A stretch of 64,000 nt of DNA from Lineus longissimus. Its lineage: Eukaryota > Nemertea > Pilidiophora > Heteronemertea > Lineidae. The position numbers and the translations under genes are program-made. Position 1 is the first letter of the stretch. Every line of letters starts with the position of its first letter. The stretch lies in NCBI RefSeq assembly GCF_910592395.1, contig NC_088313.1, positions 19,110,437-19,174,436 on the forward strand, read 5' to 3'. Below are positions 11,901 to 25,739 of this stretch, one piece after another. The notes under the pieces were generated by a model, which made no database searches, had not been told where the DNA came from, and worked only from the letters and a program-made list of their open reading frames with translations.

Positions 11901-12738
11901 TCATTCTTCCAAAAAATTATCTTTAATTCACACATTTTTCCTTTGCAAGCATTATTCTTATCCACTTATGATACAGACAAAGTATGAAGTGCGTTGTTAG
12001 AAATCTAATCTATACTTGGTAATGGTTATAGCTGTCATAATTTGAAAACCCCTCGATGCCTATGAGGGTCGCCCAGCCCTGTTTTTGAAACTTCCCAATG
12101 AGAGACCCAGTTAGATAATGACTAGTAACGTGAGGCACTATCTATAGAGGCGCCTCAGTCTCACTGCTCGACAAAATAATCAACAGCGGACCGCTGAATA
12201 GGACTATCATGATTAAGGCTGGTCTACACTTGCAAATTTCTCCACACATTCATTTCCACACTATGAAACACTGCAAACATTGGCAAACCATGTGTGCCTG
12301 TGTTTTAACATGGTGTTTTTATTGATTAGAGGGAATATCCTTGTACATTTTCTAAGGCATCATTAAACTTATTTTGATGATAATGTCGACAGACGTTACA
12401 AACACTTGAAGCGTTTTTTAAAATGATGCAATCCCACTTCGTTTGAATTGACGTGAGACATCTTGAGCCCAAAGTGTGTCAGAATGCAAACGCGGCAACA
12501 CATGAAATATGTGTTCAGAAATAAGCGAAACCTGGCTAGAGGCACTTAAGATATTATGTCAGTCAATCTCCTCGCTTAATATTTGCGTCTTTTATTGATT
12601 TATGCGATCAGTAGAGGAACAGAACCTCTGGCTAAAACAGATAATGAAGTCAACCCAATATAGACTTTGCTCCACGATGGCCAACAACTATAACCAGTAA
12701 TGGGGCGAATCATATTCTGATCTTTAACATCATGATCA
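8970..12738. other. Gene-poor stretch
   Basis: I find no supported gene, RNA gene or strong repeat. Open frames are under 100 codons, overlap on opposite strands and lack recognisable motifs. Confidence 0.5.
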
Positions 12739-13110
12739 TCATAGTGCCACTCCCGACTCGTTTTCAAGTGAATGTCGGAGAGACTTTTTTAAAATATCGT
12801 AATATTTGAAAACGGGTGTAGGACACTTTGATACGTTGTGATATAGACAGTAAAATTCCTTAGGCAGTAATAAAAAAAACATGAAACTTTTATCTTTGCA
12901 CCCTTCAGACCTTCCATTCAAGTTATATAATATAACCAAGCAATACATGTATTGAGACACCAGGCTGAAACCTTCAACAATCAAGTCGACAGCCGAGTGC
13001 AGGTCAATATGCCTCTCTGGACTATTGCCATTAAAAAATAATAAACTATTATCGGCATCTTGAAGTTTTGAAATACTGAAACCATCAGCAATTGAGACAC
13101 CAGCATCCAC
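12739..13110 (-). other. Unassigned open reading frame, 123 codons
   Basis: An ATG-started frame on the minus strand encodes 123 residues that I do not recognise. It has no signal peptide or known motif. The first half contains two loosely similar segments (around ADGFSISKL and VEGFSLVSQ), and the DNA shows matching weak repeats around CTGAAACC. It could be a chance frame in repeat-derived DNA or an old exon. No splice sites were convincing. Confidence 0.2.
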
Positions 13111-16100
13111 CCTGTTCTAGTTGGGCAGTCTGCTATTCATTACGGTGATCAGTTGAAAAGGTCTACTAACCAAGGTGGACGGAACTGTCATCAGGTCAAT
13201 GAAGGATGAAAAGTGGTCGATTACAGATGGTTTTTATTGGTGATTATACACAGTGTGATTTACTGACACCTGGAACGATCATCGAGATATATCAATTGAT
13301 TTGTTGTAAGGAATATAAGCTGTGATGACAGACTGACAATATCTTTGAGTTAAAGTACGACAGAATAGTTGTACAATCTATGACACCATGGCTCTATTCG
13401 TGGACCTAGTCTGGGTATAGCTCATACCCCAAAAGCGTCGTTTCTGAGGCAAGAAATGATAATCTATTTTCATTTAGGTATAATTCTGCTAAAGCCTTTT
13501 GGTTGGATACACGGTGGTTTTAGGCTACTCGCCTTACGGGATTCCGTCCGAAGATGGCCATCAGTTTAATTTCTTTGTCTCTCACGGACGGAATCGATAG
13601 GAGCTTAATTTTCTGGCATTCCTTGCCAAAACCTGATCTTTAACAGGCGCGTGATTTGCGAAATTTTTCATAGAAATGGTCAATATGACCACTAAAGAGT
13701 AGGGTCAGGTCGCTCTTCATCATGTTTATTCATAACGCGATTCATCTGGTCGAACATGATGTAAAAATGTCTATATTTGATATGGGGTAGAGCACGTTAC
13801 GAATTGATAGACCAGTAATGGTTTATATTGTCAAAGTGATGATTGTGTGCTGAGCAAATCTCTGGGAGAATATTCTCATCAGTTCTATGACAAACGGACC
13901 ATGTATACTGAGGAGAACGAGCATGGGCCATATATTGGATGGGTCGAAGGTGTATCTGCAAAATTCCTATCGGTAGTGGCTTCCTTTGCCATCATGTACG
14001 TTCAGATTTACCAAGTGAGCACATCATAATACGTGTCAAAGAATACTCTTACCTACGCAAATCAGACTTTAAGGCTAGCCCTGACCTGCCATACCCCCAG
14101 TTCAGAGGTCACCAGGATATTTCGCAGGGCCAGTCATTTTATCGGTTGGTAAACAGTTCTGGCAATATCATTCCAAAAGTAAGATAAGTGCATACGCGAT
14201 GCAATATAACTGTAGAATATATGCCTTGAGCAGTTCATTTAGTTCTTGAGTACAATATCGATACCTCAAAAACCTTGATAAATGGAAACAACTCAAATCC
14301 TACGTAAGCACTATTTTGCAGCTTCCTTGGCCGTGTTGGAAGTCCGCTGCAGGGAAGCAAATTATTTCCTCTGATAAAATTACGGTAAAGAACGCAAGAC
14401 GGGCCGGCAAACAAAATTACCAATAGATCAAAAGCTACAGAAACATGAATAGTGAATTTTCCATCGTAATAATCTTGTTCAAATTCCGTAAAATTGACGT
14501 TAATTTTTTTGCTTGAGCATTTCTGCGTTGTGGTACAGCCACACTGTCAAGAAAACAGTCAACGTTTAAGTCTATATAGTCGTACAAATACAAGTTTTGT
14601 TCTATAGTACAGCACAATTTACCTTATTAGGCACATATTCATCGACTTGGGGTACCGGTACCAATTGTAAAATACATTTCATGAGACACTAACTGTGAAG
14701 GTTGTGCAGACAACCTAGCTTTTGGCATTTATCAAATATATATACGTACACCGGGGAATTTATGGACACCTCAAGTTCTAATTACGCAGTCAAATGGCTG
14801 GTGGTATATTGCAAAACAAAGCCCACGTGTACAGAATAATACACATTTTAACTAAAGATGGAAAGTGGGGAGGATTTCGGGTGAGGCTGGAACTAAAAAT
14901 TCGAGTTGTTTCTTGTAGCGACTGGTATGTCATATTAGTCCAGGATGTCCATCTCCCAACCACATATTTGAGAGAACTTTGCATTTCATCCAAGTTGGGA
15001 CACTAGAGTTCAATTGGCTTTATTTGTTGCAACAGCTTGTGTCGTAACCCTCTTGGGCCGACTTTAGAGAGTGAGGAGACTGCGAGTATCGTTAACTGCC
15101 TGCATTATCCGTTTACGGCTATCTGTAACGATAATTGTATTGAATCGGATGCGACAAATTACGGGGTATGCAAACTGCTAACTGGCACCAGCTCTAGCGA
15201 TCAGAACTACGTTATTGGATCGCCACTTACCCAGCTAATAAAATCAGTGACGAATTCGTTAGAAAATCTTAGTACAAATCATTTGGAGGCAAATTGAAGC
15301 TAATTTTATCTGATTACAAGCATCTTTCGGCCTAATGCACATTGATGGGATTAGCACTGAGCAGAATGGTGAGCTAGATGCTAAAAACGATTTGACATGG
15401 TATTAGGGTAAACTATGGGTATGCTCTACAAACAACGCGCACGAATACTCGGAATAATATGGCGAAATTGCTTGTCCTGTATGCCGTAATACAGCGTTTA
15501 GCATAGCTTTGTATCCAAAAATTGAATGCTTTTAATAGTTAATCTGTTTGTTGCTGCAGCGATTGGTAAGCGCAAATTAGAAGCAGACGCGGCGGAAATA
15601 CACGGGATTCATAAAGGAGAATGTAGACAAATCCCAGCGACTGAGCATTAAGATTTTAAATTTCCTTTCAACAGTAAATATCATTACAGTACCAGGAAGT
15701 TTTCTTTCTATGGTCTAAAATGGATATGATTTAGAGTTTCTACGCAATTTGGTTCAAAACAGATGAGGTGCTTAAAATGTAATGTTTTTTTTCTTTCTAG
15801 CAGCTCTTGGTCTGATTATACTGCAGCGGTTTTGCCGCTTGCACAGACTTAGTGGCCAATTACCTTTGCTAAGTTAATTACTCACATCGAAATTAATCCA
15901 CCGCCTGTGAAAGCCACGTATTTTCCCGCTTAACGCCGCTGTAGTGCGCGATAATCACAAACAGTACAGTAACCTGTTAATTGGACTATCAAGTGCAATT
16001 TATTCCCGGACGAGAGCCAAGAAAATGTGTTATTTCCTTTTAGCAGGAACATAAATCCAGCGTCACAAAGCTTGCAGATTATATATACGTGCCAGAGATT

Positions 16101-17831
16101 AGGTACACGCCCAATCGCGCTCTCTCGCCGTGCTGATGGCTATCGATACGTAAGAAAGGGTCCAGCCAGGCCGTGTTACTGTAAAAGGCGAATTTCCCCT
16201 CCTCGCCCACATACTTCCTGACAGACTGCGACAAGGGCACTCTTATACGGCAGTTAATGGATCGTTATTGTGGGAATATGATGCAACTCGAAGTTGGCAC
16301 ATGTTTATCTTCCCTATTCTGCATATACGTCCATACTTTGAGAAAATTCAAATAGCAGTGTAGCGATGTTCAATTTTGATGTCGAATGCTTTCCTTCGGG
16401 GGGGGGGGGGGGTTATCTTATTTTCTTAAATGACAGAATTATGGAAACCATTACTACATCATACAAGACTCAATGATGACGCTATTTTCCTTCTGACCTG
16501 TATTGAAATGTTACGAGTCTGCAGAAAGCAACCTTTTTGATATTCTATTTCAACTTTGATAGACCGTTAAGAAGATATTTGCCATACAAATCCCATTCTT
16601 TGACCACTTACCGCTTACCTCTCTCCGTCAAGGGAGTACGGTAACCGCCAAGGTAGCACAGTCGGCATGGTTATCCATCCGACTTGAATTAGGCCTGGTC
16701 AATATTCATGTGGGCTTCCAGGACCGGTAACAAAGGCAAGGAGCGATTACACACGGTTGTCGTTCATGGTCGAAGGGCATAAAGGCGGTTCAAAGGCGAA
16801 ACTATAGTGCTTACGGCGGGAACGTCTTACTCCGAATCGTGACAAGAAAAATCAAATGTGGGTCAGACAAGCCCTTCATGTATACCATAGATCGCCACCA
16901 TAGATCGCGTCTTCTAACGACCTAGTTCAAACAACTATCTCAAAATCACCGCGAGTGAAATGGCGACAATGAATTGGAAATTCAGATATGTCAATCTTTC
17001 AATCATGTCACTGGCGTTACATTTCGAAATGACAGTGCAATTAGCCCATGCAATCTTTCATAGACGTCGTATCTTAACACTTGAATAGTCGCGTTATTCT
17101 GTCGAAGGGTCCATGCCTAAGATAGACATGGAGCTATTCGTCTTACGAAAAGCTCCCACCCCTTCATCACCTTACAATATAAAGTCATCAGTGTAATTTT
17201 GCAAACTTCGTTTGGCGTTGATAAAATTGATGACATTAAACAAGGATGAGTAATTGATTCGGCAGCACAAAATTGGCCATTTGACATAATCGAAAATAGT
17301 TTCTTCCTCAATATCTAAAATTCTTTGATATGAAGTTATCGACAATTTCAACGAAATGGAAATGAATATTCAGTCCAGTTGTTTCAATAACAAACTGAAT
17401 CTTGAAAGCAATTATTAGTTATTTGCCGCTGATGATGAATTGTGCACGTATTTGTTATATTAGAATGTTCGTCTGACTGGTTGTTACATGTAGTTGGTCT
17501 GTATTGATAATCATTATGGCCTCAGAAAAGACGACACAAAGAAAACATGGTACCAGAACACTTATTACAGTCTAGAGCCCCGTCAATCTTCGCTAAATTT
17601 TATCTTTTTTAAACGAAGGAAAACCTCCATAACCGAATATTATCGAACGGCGTTATCGAATTTTATTGGGACATGTCCCCTGACAGCGAACTAATTCATC
17701 GGTTTGAACAAATCACTTTTAGACGTGACCCTGAGTATTTTAATTCCAAAACCGTGTTTAATAGCTTATTTTGATATCACCCGCTTTCATCTATCTTTGC
17801 TTGAAAGACAAATTAAACCGTGATGTTGTGA
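13111..17831. other. Gene-poor stretch
   Basis: No confident gene. A plus-strand frame near 15031-15297, with four cysteines and a possible acceptor (TTGTTGCAACAG) before it, may be an exon, but I cannot assign it. A 15-base poly-G tract lies at 16398-16412, and degenerate tRNA-like sequence lies near 16650-16710. Confidence 0.4.
16398..16412 (+). repeat. Poly-G tract (15 G)
   Basis: An uninterrupted run of 15 guanines in otherwise AT-rich sequence. Confidence 0.95.
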
Positions 17832-19842
17832 ATGACTTTCATAGCTTTGGATGCGTACAAACAAAATATCAGTAACAATCATGGCGCAATGACGTTTAAT
17901 TCATTCTTAGATTATTGTTGTCCTCAGTTGCAGTCAATACTAAGCGACGACATGAGTGCCAACCTTGCTGTAGGCGAATCAATAGGCCTGATGGAAAGTT
18001 TGCCCCCTGAATACAGGTTATCTATTCTTCCCTTTCAGAGTTCCTACCCCCACTATATATTCCACACAACCACATATGTAATCCCCAAGGGACTTCAGGG
18101 AAATCTTGATGCTATCACTAGCTTCTTTCCTTACAAAACGCAACTTATTTGATATTTAACTTGCTGATACCAACAAATGGTTTCGCGCGCATCCTGTCAA
18201 AGTCGTGTATACTGAATAGGTTTTTCTTGCACGTAGTCTCATCAACAAACAATGACCGGACACCTTATAAGCGTCCTCCATTATCACAGCTGCCTTTTCA
18301 AACATTGCCCTTTAGCAGGAACTTCTCTCTGTTACTTGTAATGCCTTTCATTGCCAAGGAACAATGGAATTCTCTTGTACCAGAAAGGAACAGAACACAA
18401 TACATTGATCATGAAAACTTTTTAACGGTTCATCAAATGATATAAATAATAATACAATAACTTGGGCATCTTTCCCATCCTAACTTTGTAACAACCTTCC
18501 AGGTTCCTTCAAATTCTCTGACGGAATCTTTGGGTTATGCCAAGAAGGGGTTTGTCGACGTCTCACATTTCCATTTCATTCCTTTATTTTTTGCCGCTAA
18601 AAGTTTTTATAATCAAGTTATTATTGCAAATGCCTGGACTGCTGGCGTCAATTCATCAACTCCGTTATCAGCTCAGTCTCCGAAGTATGTCCAATCCAAG
18701 AAAATGCTGTCCGATTCCCAAGTCTTTATTTCAGTAAAACCTCTAAAAACAGGAATAGTCAGTTAAAGACAAATACATTGCTTCAACAGATTCTGCTTGC
18801 ATTAATGAGGACATCTCAGTGGCTCAAATGTTGTAAATAAATTTTACTTTTATTTAAACACGTAATTACATGTTCTGCGAGCAGATAGCGTTGATCACAA
18901 ACTACAACAGCACTGGGCTTTGATGACCGGTAGAGCTTGCAAATATGATTGGCTTTATCTTCTGATTTGGTATTCCATCCATTGTCTGGATTGGGCCATT
19001 ATGGCCGACAGAGTGTCAGACGTCATGCTCATAACGCTGCCTTGCCTTGAAAATGGGGCGGAGAGTGGTAATAAAAGGATGTCCACCTGAACAACGTGTA
19101 GTCTCTCTTCTAATGTGTCCATTAAATTGCAGAATGCCGTGATGACGGGTAATACATCGTAGACAATGTAAACCATCATTAAGCGAGGCAAGGTTAGGAC
19201 ATTTGCAACTTTTGTCATTTCCAGAATACTGGAAACTCGAGGCAATTACCAAATTATCTACCAATTAATCATTGCTTTAGAAGAAAGTATTTGATGACTT
19301 ATAATCGGAAGAGGAGGTGTCTGGTAAGTTACCATCTGCGTCGATCGCGTAAGCACTGGAGAAAGCTTGGTAGCATTTATAACAAGCGAGGTTCATGCTA
19401 CAGATAAAGCCAGTCTCACATCGGCTGTGGCCACTCCACCCCATACCCACTAATGACTCTGGTCAGTATCATTGTGACAATTACTCGTTTTAACCGAAAA
19501 CTCCTGAGTGTCAGGGGCAGCATCGGACACAATGGACGAAAGACTGAAGACATTCCTATCGGAGAAGGCGCGCATAGGATTCCAGAAAAGAAGCTTCGAG
19601 TCAACCCCTTTCTGGTGCGAAAACGTTGCAAACGTGCCCTACTGGGATGCAAGTAATGTATGGAACATTGAATTTAGAAATATGTTTTGAAAGAGATGGC
19701 CTTTCTCTAGTCTGCGTTCTCCGCGGTGTTGATTCCATTAATTCAAATACTAACAAATGTCACGACTTTTCCCCACTACGTAAGTCTTTAGGATATATTT
19801 TCTCGTCTTAAATAAATGTGGAATGAACTCGAATTTTTTTTC
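17832..19842. other. Clustered short frames without recognisable product
   Basis: Several plus-strand frames of 60-106 codons (17832-18152, 18149-18445, 18530-18766) follow one another closely and could be remains of one decayed coding sequence. No protein motif is recognisable. Between 18955 and 19811 short frames overlap on both strands. Confidence 0.2.
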
Positions 19843-20277
19843 TTAGCTGTGTCCCTTACATAAGAAGGTAGCATGTTGGCATGGCAGTATATCATCTTCA
19901 ACAACGTCCTCAGATTCGGACCGAGATGCTCGCCCGCCTCTAATGGTGCTAATAGGGATTGGTGGTGTAATTGAGTTGCCATAACCAGAAGGATAAGTCA
20001 GTGTATCAATCTTGTAACTGATCAAGCCCAATGTGACCGTTGTCACGTCCTTGTATTGGATCACATCCGAGGTCATGCCTTGGGCCAATGGTGGGGACTT
20101 CGACATCAAGGATACTTCAGATATTTCTGCAAGTGACACTGCGCCAGAGATGGAGTAACGGACACGGAAATCATAATGCCTGTAGGCTGGATTCGTCTCT
20201 TTCAGGAGTAAATCGGTTTCATCGGCTTTTGGCTTCAGTCTTGGATACCCCACGACAAAGTTGTCAAAGTTTAGCAT
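19843..20277 (-). CDS. Possible exon or single-exon frame, unknown protein (144 aa)
   Basis: A minus-strand frame of 144 codons begins MLNFDNFVVGYPRLK and has protein-like composition: mixed polar and hydrophobic residues, a Pro/Ile-rich stretch (TPPIPISTI) and an acidic patch (SESEDVVEDD) near the end. I recognise no family. There is no signal peptide. A stop lies just upstream of the ATG, so the start is either real or lies inside a longer spliced exon. Near the 3' end, TTAT followed by GTAAGG could be a splice donor, so the last few residues may be intronic. A tRNA-like repeat lies just upstream. Candidate only. Confidence 0.3.
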   Translation of the reverse strand: MLNFDNFVVGYPRLKPKADETDLLLKETNPAYRHYDFRVRYSISGAVSLAEISEVSLMSKSPPLAQGMTSDVIQYKDVTTVTLGLISYKIDTLTYPSGYGNSITPPIPISTIRGGRASRSESEDVVEDDILPCQHATFLCKGHS

Positions 20278-20307
20278 AGGGTATTGTAGTTAAGACAGAT
20301 TTCAGTA

Positions 20308-20360
20308 ATCAGCGCTTTTCATCTCTGTCGTCGTGGGTTCGATTCCCAGTTCGACCGCTG
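20308..20360 (+). repeat. tRNA-derived SINE fragment
   Basis: The segment AGCGCTTTTCATCTC continues into GTGGGTTCGATTCCCAG, which contains an exact B box (GGTTCGATTCC) and most of a T-arm. The 5' A-box half is poorly kept, so this is a truncated tRNA-derived repeat rather than a working tRNA gene. Confidence 0.55.
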
Positions 20361-23300
20361 AACGAGAATGTGTCTCTCGTACAGCGACCATCCTCAACTA
20401 CATTGCAATTTACTCTAGCTTAATTGTGATGAATGTCCTCTTTGACGCTCTACAATCAGCGCGATATTTGTACTGCCGAAGAGCCGAACTCCCCTTTGCT
20501 TATCTATCTGCAGAGCGATGCTCAAATTTTCAAACCTCATCATCAGATTTACTGCAGCTCTTAAGAAACAATATTTGCTTACCGTGATCATGAACAATTA
20601 CAAACATAAATGCTAATCAACCGCCGTACCTTTGACAAAAATTAGTCTAAACATCTAAAATAGTATAGGGGACTGATTTGAAATCAACTTGGTAATTCTA
20701 GCGACGGGCTGCAACATCACGTTACTCCGTGACTTGGCATACGAGGGCTGTTTCGATCCGCCAAGCTTTGCATCGTGGATTTCAGTTTGAGAGGTATGAG
20801 TATAGGGAAACAAAGGCGACATGGCCTAATGGGGCTTTGAAATAATTCAAAGCTATTTATCAATGGGACAAGGACAGGCGCGTGAGCCGGTAACTGGTGT
20901 GATGATAGATTGGTTATGCCAGTTAATATCATCGACAGAATAATGCAGGTCACGTTAAGAGATTTGCACTTTCAAAGTACGAGAACTGGACATCATGCTG
21001 GTCACCATGAAGAATTCTAAAGCACTCGGGGTAGGTTACTTGCTAATGCGTTTCTCAAGTTCGATAGGCAATGAAACGTGCTAACAGCAAAAAGTAAAAG
21101 CTTTCAACCCGTACTGTCCAGGGTATCACATTAATTACCAAGGACATGCAAAGATGTTTTAAATAAAATGACCCATGAACATATTGATATCATTGACCGT
21201 TTTCTAGAAGACCAACTTGATGCAGAGGGCCTAATCTCGTAATCGGAAGAAGGCACATGTTGCCTTCACTGGCGTCTATCAAAAAATGGTTTTCCCCATC
21301 CAGGCCAAAAGGCCTGGTGGAAGACCTTAATCCACCACTGACAGGCAATGCCTCTGAAGTATCAAGTAGCTTGAAAACTGTTTAATTCAAATCGTACGTT
21401 GAATAGTCGGGCTCAAAATTCAAATCAGGTCCGCTGCAGTTCTTAATAGCCATCACGACACTTCAGAGTCGCAACTGATATGAATCATAATGTCATTTTG
21501 AAGGTTTCAGTCCAGCACCTAATCCGGCATTATACGTCAGAACAAAGGCCATTGGTTGAAACAGTGAAACTTTGGCTGTGTGTCCTGCCATATAATTAAG
21601 TAAAGTATAGATAGGGATCTGCGTTTCTAGGCTTCTGATATTCAACACGGAGTAGTGGTCTCTTACGCATCTGCTTAGTTTTCCTTGTATTGCTGTTTGG
21701 CAGATAACCTAATAGGTGTCCGTTAATTATATATCCCGATTTTAGAGAAAAAAAAGCCTTTGCCTCTGTGCGATATTTTCGATGCACCCCTGTGGTGTTC
21801 ACAAATGAGATCCTGTCGTCAGAAGTTACGAGAATCTCAGTAAAGAGCTGCCCAGACACCGTGAAATGATTTTGTTTTGTGCTTGATCCCTACGGTTCTA
21901 TTGTATCAATTTTGTATTTCCCATTTCATGTTTGAGTAGCAAAGAGACGTGCTCCCTCTATTCTATGGATATGCATGCTCTGAGTATGTTACAGTCTTGT
22001 TATCAGCATTAACGATGCCGTTCGCGTACGGAAAAATCTAAACACACATGCAGCATTCCTCAGCGGCGTTCATCCTCATACTTGTGTCAAACAATTATTG
22101 ATAAAACAGCATATTTCTATTTCTCCAGGAAGTATGAAAAAATAATGATGTTATCAATAAATTGTGAAATTGTAATGTGAAGTAGATTTTCGTACCACAA
22201 AAAAAGTGCTATAGTTGTGTTGCTTTCACATTTCTGGGCCATTTCGTGTATGACTATAAACACGACTAAAGCATACGGTGATTAAGATATGTGTCGCCAC
22301 TCCGACAAAGGTTTTGCTAGGTGCTTTAGAGCTACCCTAAGGCATGTTATCACCTTCCCGCCATGTTCAGTCAGCTAGAAGGTTCTTCAATAAGTAAGAG
22401 GAATGAACGTCTAACCAACCATGGGTAGGTGGGCGAATTCCTGGTTAGTAATGAGCCAGGACCTGCAGCGAGCGTAAAGGTTAGAATAAAGTTAATTTTT
22501 ATATGCTGGTTATTCAGCCATTATTTTCGCACTAACTTGGTGAAATTATAGACACCAGATTATGACGTTTCTTTTAGGAAATGCCACAATTGATTATGGA
22601 TATTGTCATCCGAAGAAGACACACGAACCCAGAAGGCATATCTGTACATGTAGGCCTATGTTTTCTAACAGTTGTTATTAAACAAACTCAATCGTAAAGC
22701 CAAAGAGCAACAGCATCAAACGTGTCAGAACAGATACTATTATGCATAACATTTATTCAAAAAAGGTTTCCTCGGATACATCACATACAGCAATAACTAA
22801 CTGATTACGTCCCAAGTCCGCTGAAAGGGCATGGACCGGGGTGATAGTACACCTTATCACCATGATTAGAAGACTTGATATATTGCCATGTAAATCTCAT
22901 GACGACAGCTACTTATTTATAATTCTCACCACCATCAGTAATTATGGTTGAATTATGGCTGAATGATTGGCCATCATTGAAGGAAATCCCAAAATTACTC
23001 TCTCAAAAGCAGGATCTACAATAAAATCTTAGTCTTAGTCCATATTGATGATACCTGTATCAGGTCATAGAAGACAGATCATCAGAAGGAAGGCAATAGG
23101 TAAATGGCCAACGCGACCAATTACCAAGTCTTATAGTTTGAATATCTTCGGATACAAGGATCCTTCATGAACTCCTCTTCTGTTGAAGTGGATTGAACAA
23201 AGGACTTTATTATATCCATCACGCAAGTTGATGATTATTATGCAGTGACAGACGAAATGAAAACGACTAATCATCTTTGGCCCAAGGAAAAAGCAAGGCC

Positions 23301-25020
23301 GTAGCTAGAAGGGTAGAGGTGCGAATGCAACAAAGAGTCAACAAAATGTGTCCTGTCATGCTAATGAGCCCCCAGTCCCGCCCCAACGACCAAGAAGCTA
23401 TGCGCCTGAAGAGTAGTCCTCCATGATAATTACCGGAGTACAGCAATGGTTACGATACTGATTCCCCGTCTGTCTATACAATATGTATATCAGATGTTGA
23501 TCTGAAAGTCAATCACGTCCTCATATCAAAATTGAACGCCAACAACACTTCTATGAGATATGAAGGCTTTAGGTTATCGTTATTGTTCACCAAGCGAATG
23601 ATTCGGTCAGACTGGGCCAACAGGGCAAAGGTGGAGAACAGTTTTCCCGATGACAATCATCATATGCTTAGTAGTCCGTGAGCCAAATAAAAAACCTGTC
23701 ATTTGTGACGGTTCGGAGGCAGAGTAAAATGATCGACTTATCATGATGAACTCAATTAGGTAATAACATCACATACTTTATAAGGTTCCCTCCAAAAATT
23801 CATGTTAGCTTTCTAGCTTTATCATCGTTGTTTTTCTGTAACCAAGTCTTGACAACAATTTCACAAATGTTCGTATGTCAAAACCGTGTTCAGGTGTAAT
23901 ATTGACGTCAAATTACTTTTACATACAGCAAAATCATCTTAATATAGTAAACGTACGTCGGCAACTACTAAAAACCGATTCACAGGCATGTGAAATGGGC
24001 CTGCTGAACTTGGAGTGTTTTTCCATTCTGTTGACAAGAAAGCCTTCACAGATGTTGCTGCAAGTCGTATGGCATGTATCATATAAAGTGACGTTGGCTA
24101 GAAAAAGAATGAAAAAAGATAATTCAAATAGAGAAAAAATTGCTTGGTCTTTTTTCCGATCGCTTGACCTGCTCAGCCGACTATCCATATAACTTAACCG
24201 GCGGGAGCTTGGCGAATTTTTGAAATAAATTCCAGACATACTGCTTCGGAAAATTTGAGTTTAAAATAAGGTGCAGTTAATTGAGATAAACAAAAGTATT
24301 TTTCATAATTTCTGGCAGTAGTTGCATTGCCCTGGGCTTTCTGATTGTTCTACCCATTTCAACTGTAAAGCCGAGATTTTAAGCTGGCATCCCCTTCGGT
24401 AATTGACACGATATCTAATGGATATCAAACCCTACCCTGTCCAGGGTTATAGGGCAACTTGGAAATCAACCAAGCCGAAAAAAACTTCTGAAAGTTGCAA
24501 ACTTTATTGTATCATCGCCGAAAAACAGGCTCTGGCTTTCTTACCCAGATCTGGTAAGTTTGCCACAGGGAGGAAATGAACGTAGTTCTTCTCAGTTCGT
24601 CGAACGCATTGTATCCTAAACATAGACGACACTGAATTGGACCCCATCTTTTTAGGAAGTTGGGAGTTTTTCTCGTTGCTATCAACAGTCTTTTGTGTTC
24701 CTTTGTAACATTCATTAAATAAATATCTCCCACTTTCCATTTCCATGTTTACTTTAAAAAGTAATAAATGTCCGCCTAAAACATATTTCTGTCAACATCG
24801 TTTTCGTCTCGTTTTATAGTTCTGCAGTTCTGTACTAAAAACAAACGATGTGTTCCGACAAGTGCGAATGGAAGGTACATGTATAGTGAAAAAACGCTAC
24901 TTGATCTTGCTGGTCACCAGAGACATGTTTGTGACTGGATATTGATATTCCACTGTGGCAACCTCCATATCCAAATGATTAAGGTATTAGGGATGGGTTG
25001 AGTATTGAATATGCGTCACT
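20361..25020. other. Gene-poor stretch
   Basis: No supported gene. Frames at 21596-21859 (minus), 23875-24192 (plus) and 24504-24746 (minus, overlapped by another frame) have no recognisable motif and are probably chance or decayed elements. Confidence 0.45.
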
Positions 25021-25034
25021 ATGCGTTTTTTTAA

Positions 25035-25118
25035 TTAGGCTTTCAGAGTGGCACAATGGAAACATCGGCGTATATTATCTCCGATGTTCTGGGTTTGATT
25101 CCTGGTCGGTCCAAGTAT
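25035..25118 (+). repeat. tRNA-like sequence or SINE head
   Basis: GAGTGGCACAATGG resembles an A box and D-arm. It is followed by a perfect 7-bp stem (ACATCGG with CCGATGT) in the anticodon position, then a B-box-like TGGGTTTGATTCCTGG that can pair as a T-stem with G-U wobbles. The anticodon loop is about 12 bases, too long for a standard tRNA, and acceptor pairing is weak. A tRNA pseudogene or SINE head is more likely than a working tRNA. Confidence 0.5.
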
Positions 25119-25739
25119 ATTCATATGATAGTGAAGACAACACTAGATTCCTCCGTCAGTACAAATATTCTCTAACGAACCAACATTTGTTAGCTCACGT
25201 GCTTTCAACATGTTTCCTTTACAAAAGATGTGGATGACGATTTTGATATCAAAATACATTTAGAAATGGCAGTTCATAACCCAGCTGAAGGTATGATATA
25301 GTCTACTGTTGATTACTAGCTGGATAGTCTATGATTCTATAGACTTGTTTCTTACTGCTGTGGAATAGTTCGGTCGCCTGGTGGACCTTTCGGAGGCCAG
25401 CTTAACTGCAGAAACCATCACAAACCCCTCAGGGTGATTGGAAGGGGTCCTTGACAGCGTAATGAGATACACCATACACGGTAATTGAGTAACCTGATTG
25501 CTAATGAACACCACAATAAAGTTAATGCCTAGCCTTCGACAAGCGACTTGTCAAGGCCAGATGTGCACAAACCCCAACCAGACTTGCGTGAAGTCTGCTA
25601 TTTCATCAACAGATGCCTAAGGAAAAATCATAAAACCGCCCTACTCTATTGATGATGTTGATTGACGTTATTTCGAAAAGATTATGATTCTGAAGCCATT
25701 AACACTCTGCAGTCATTTTTTCGTACAGTGCACTGCTAA

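Noticed and set aside
16650-16710. tRNA-like stretch GGTAGCACAGTCGGCATGG
   Set aside because: The A-box half is suggestive, but no B box or T-arm follows at the right distance.
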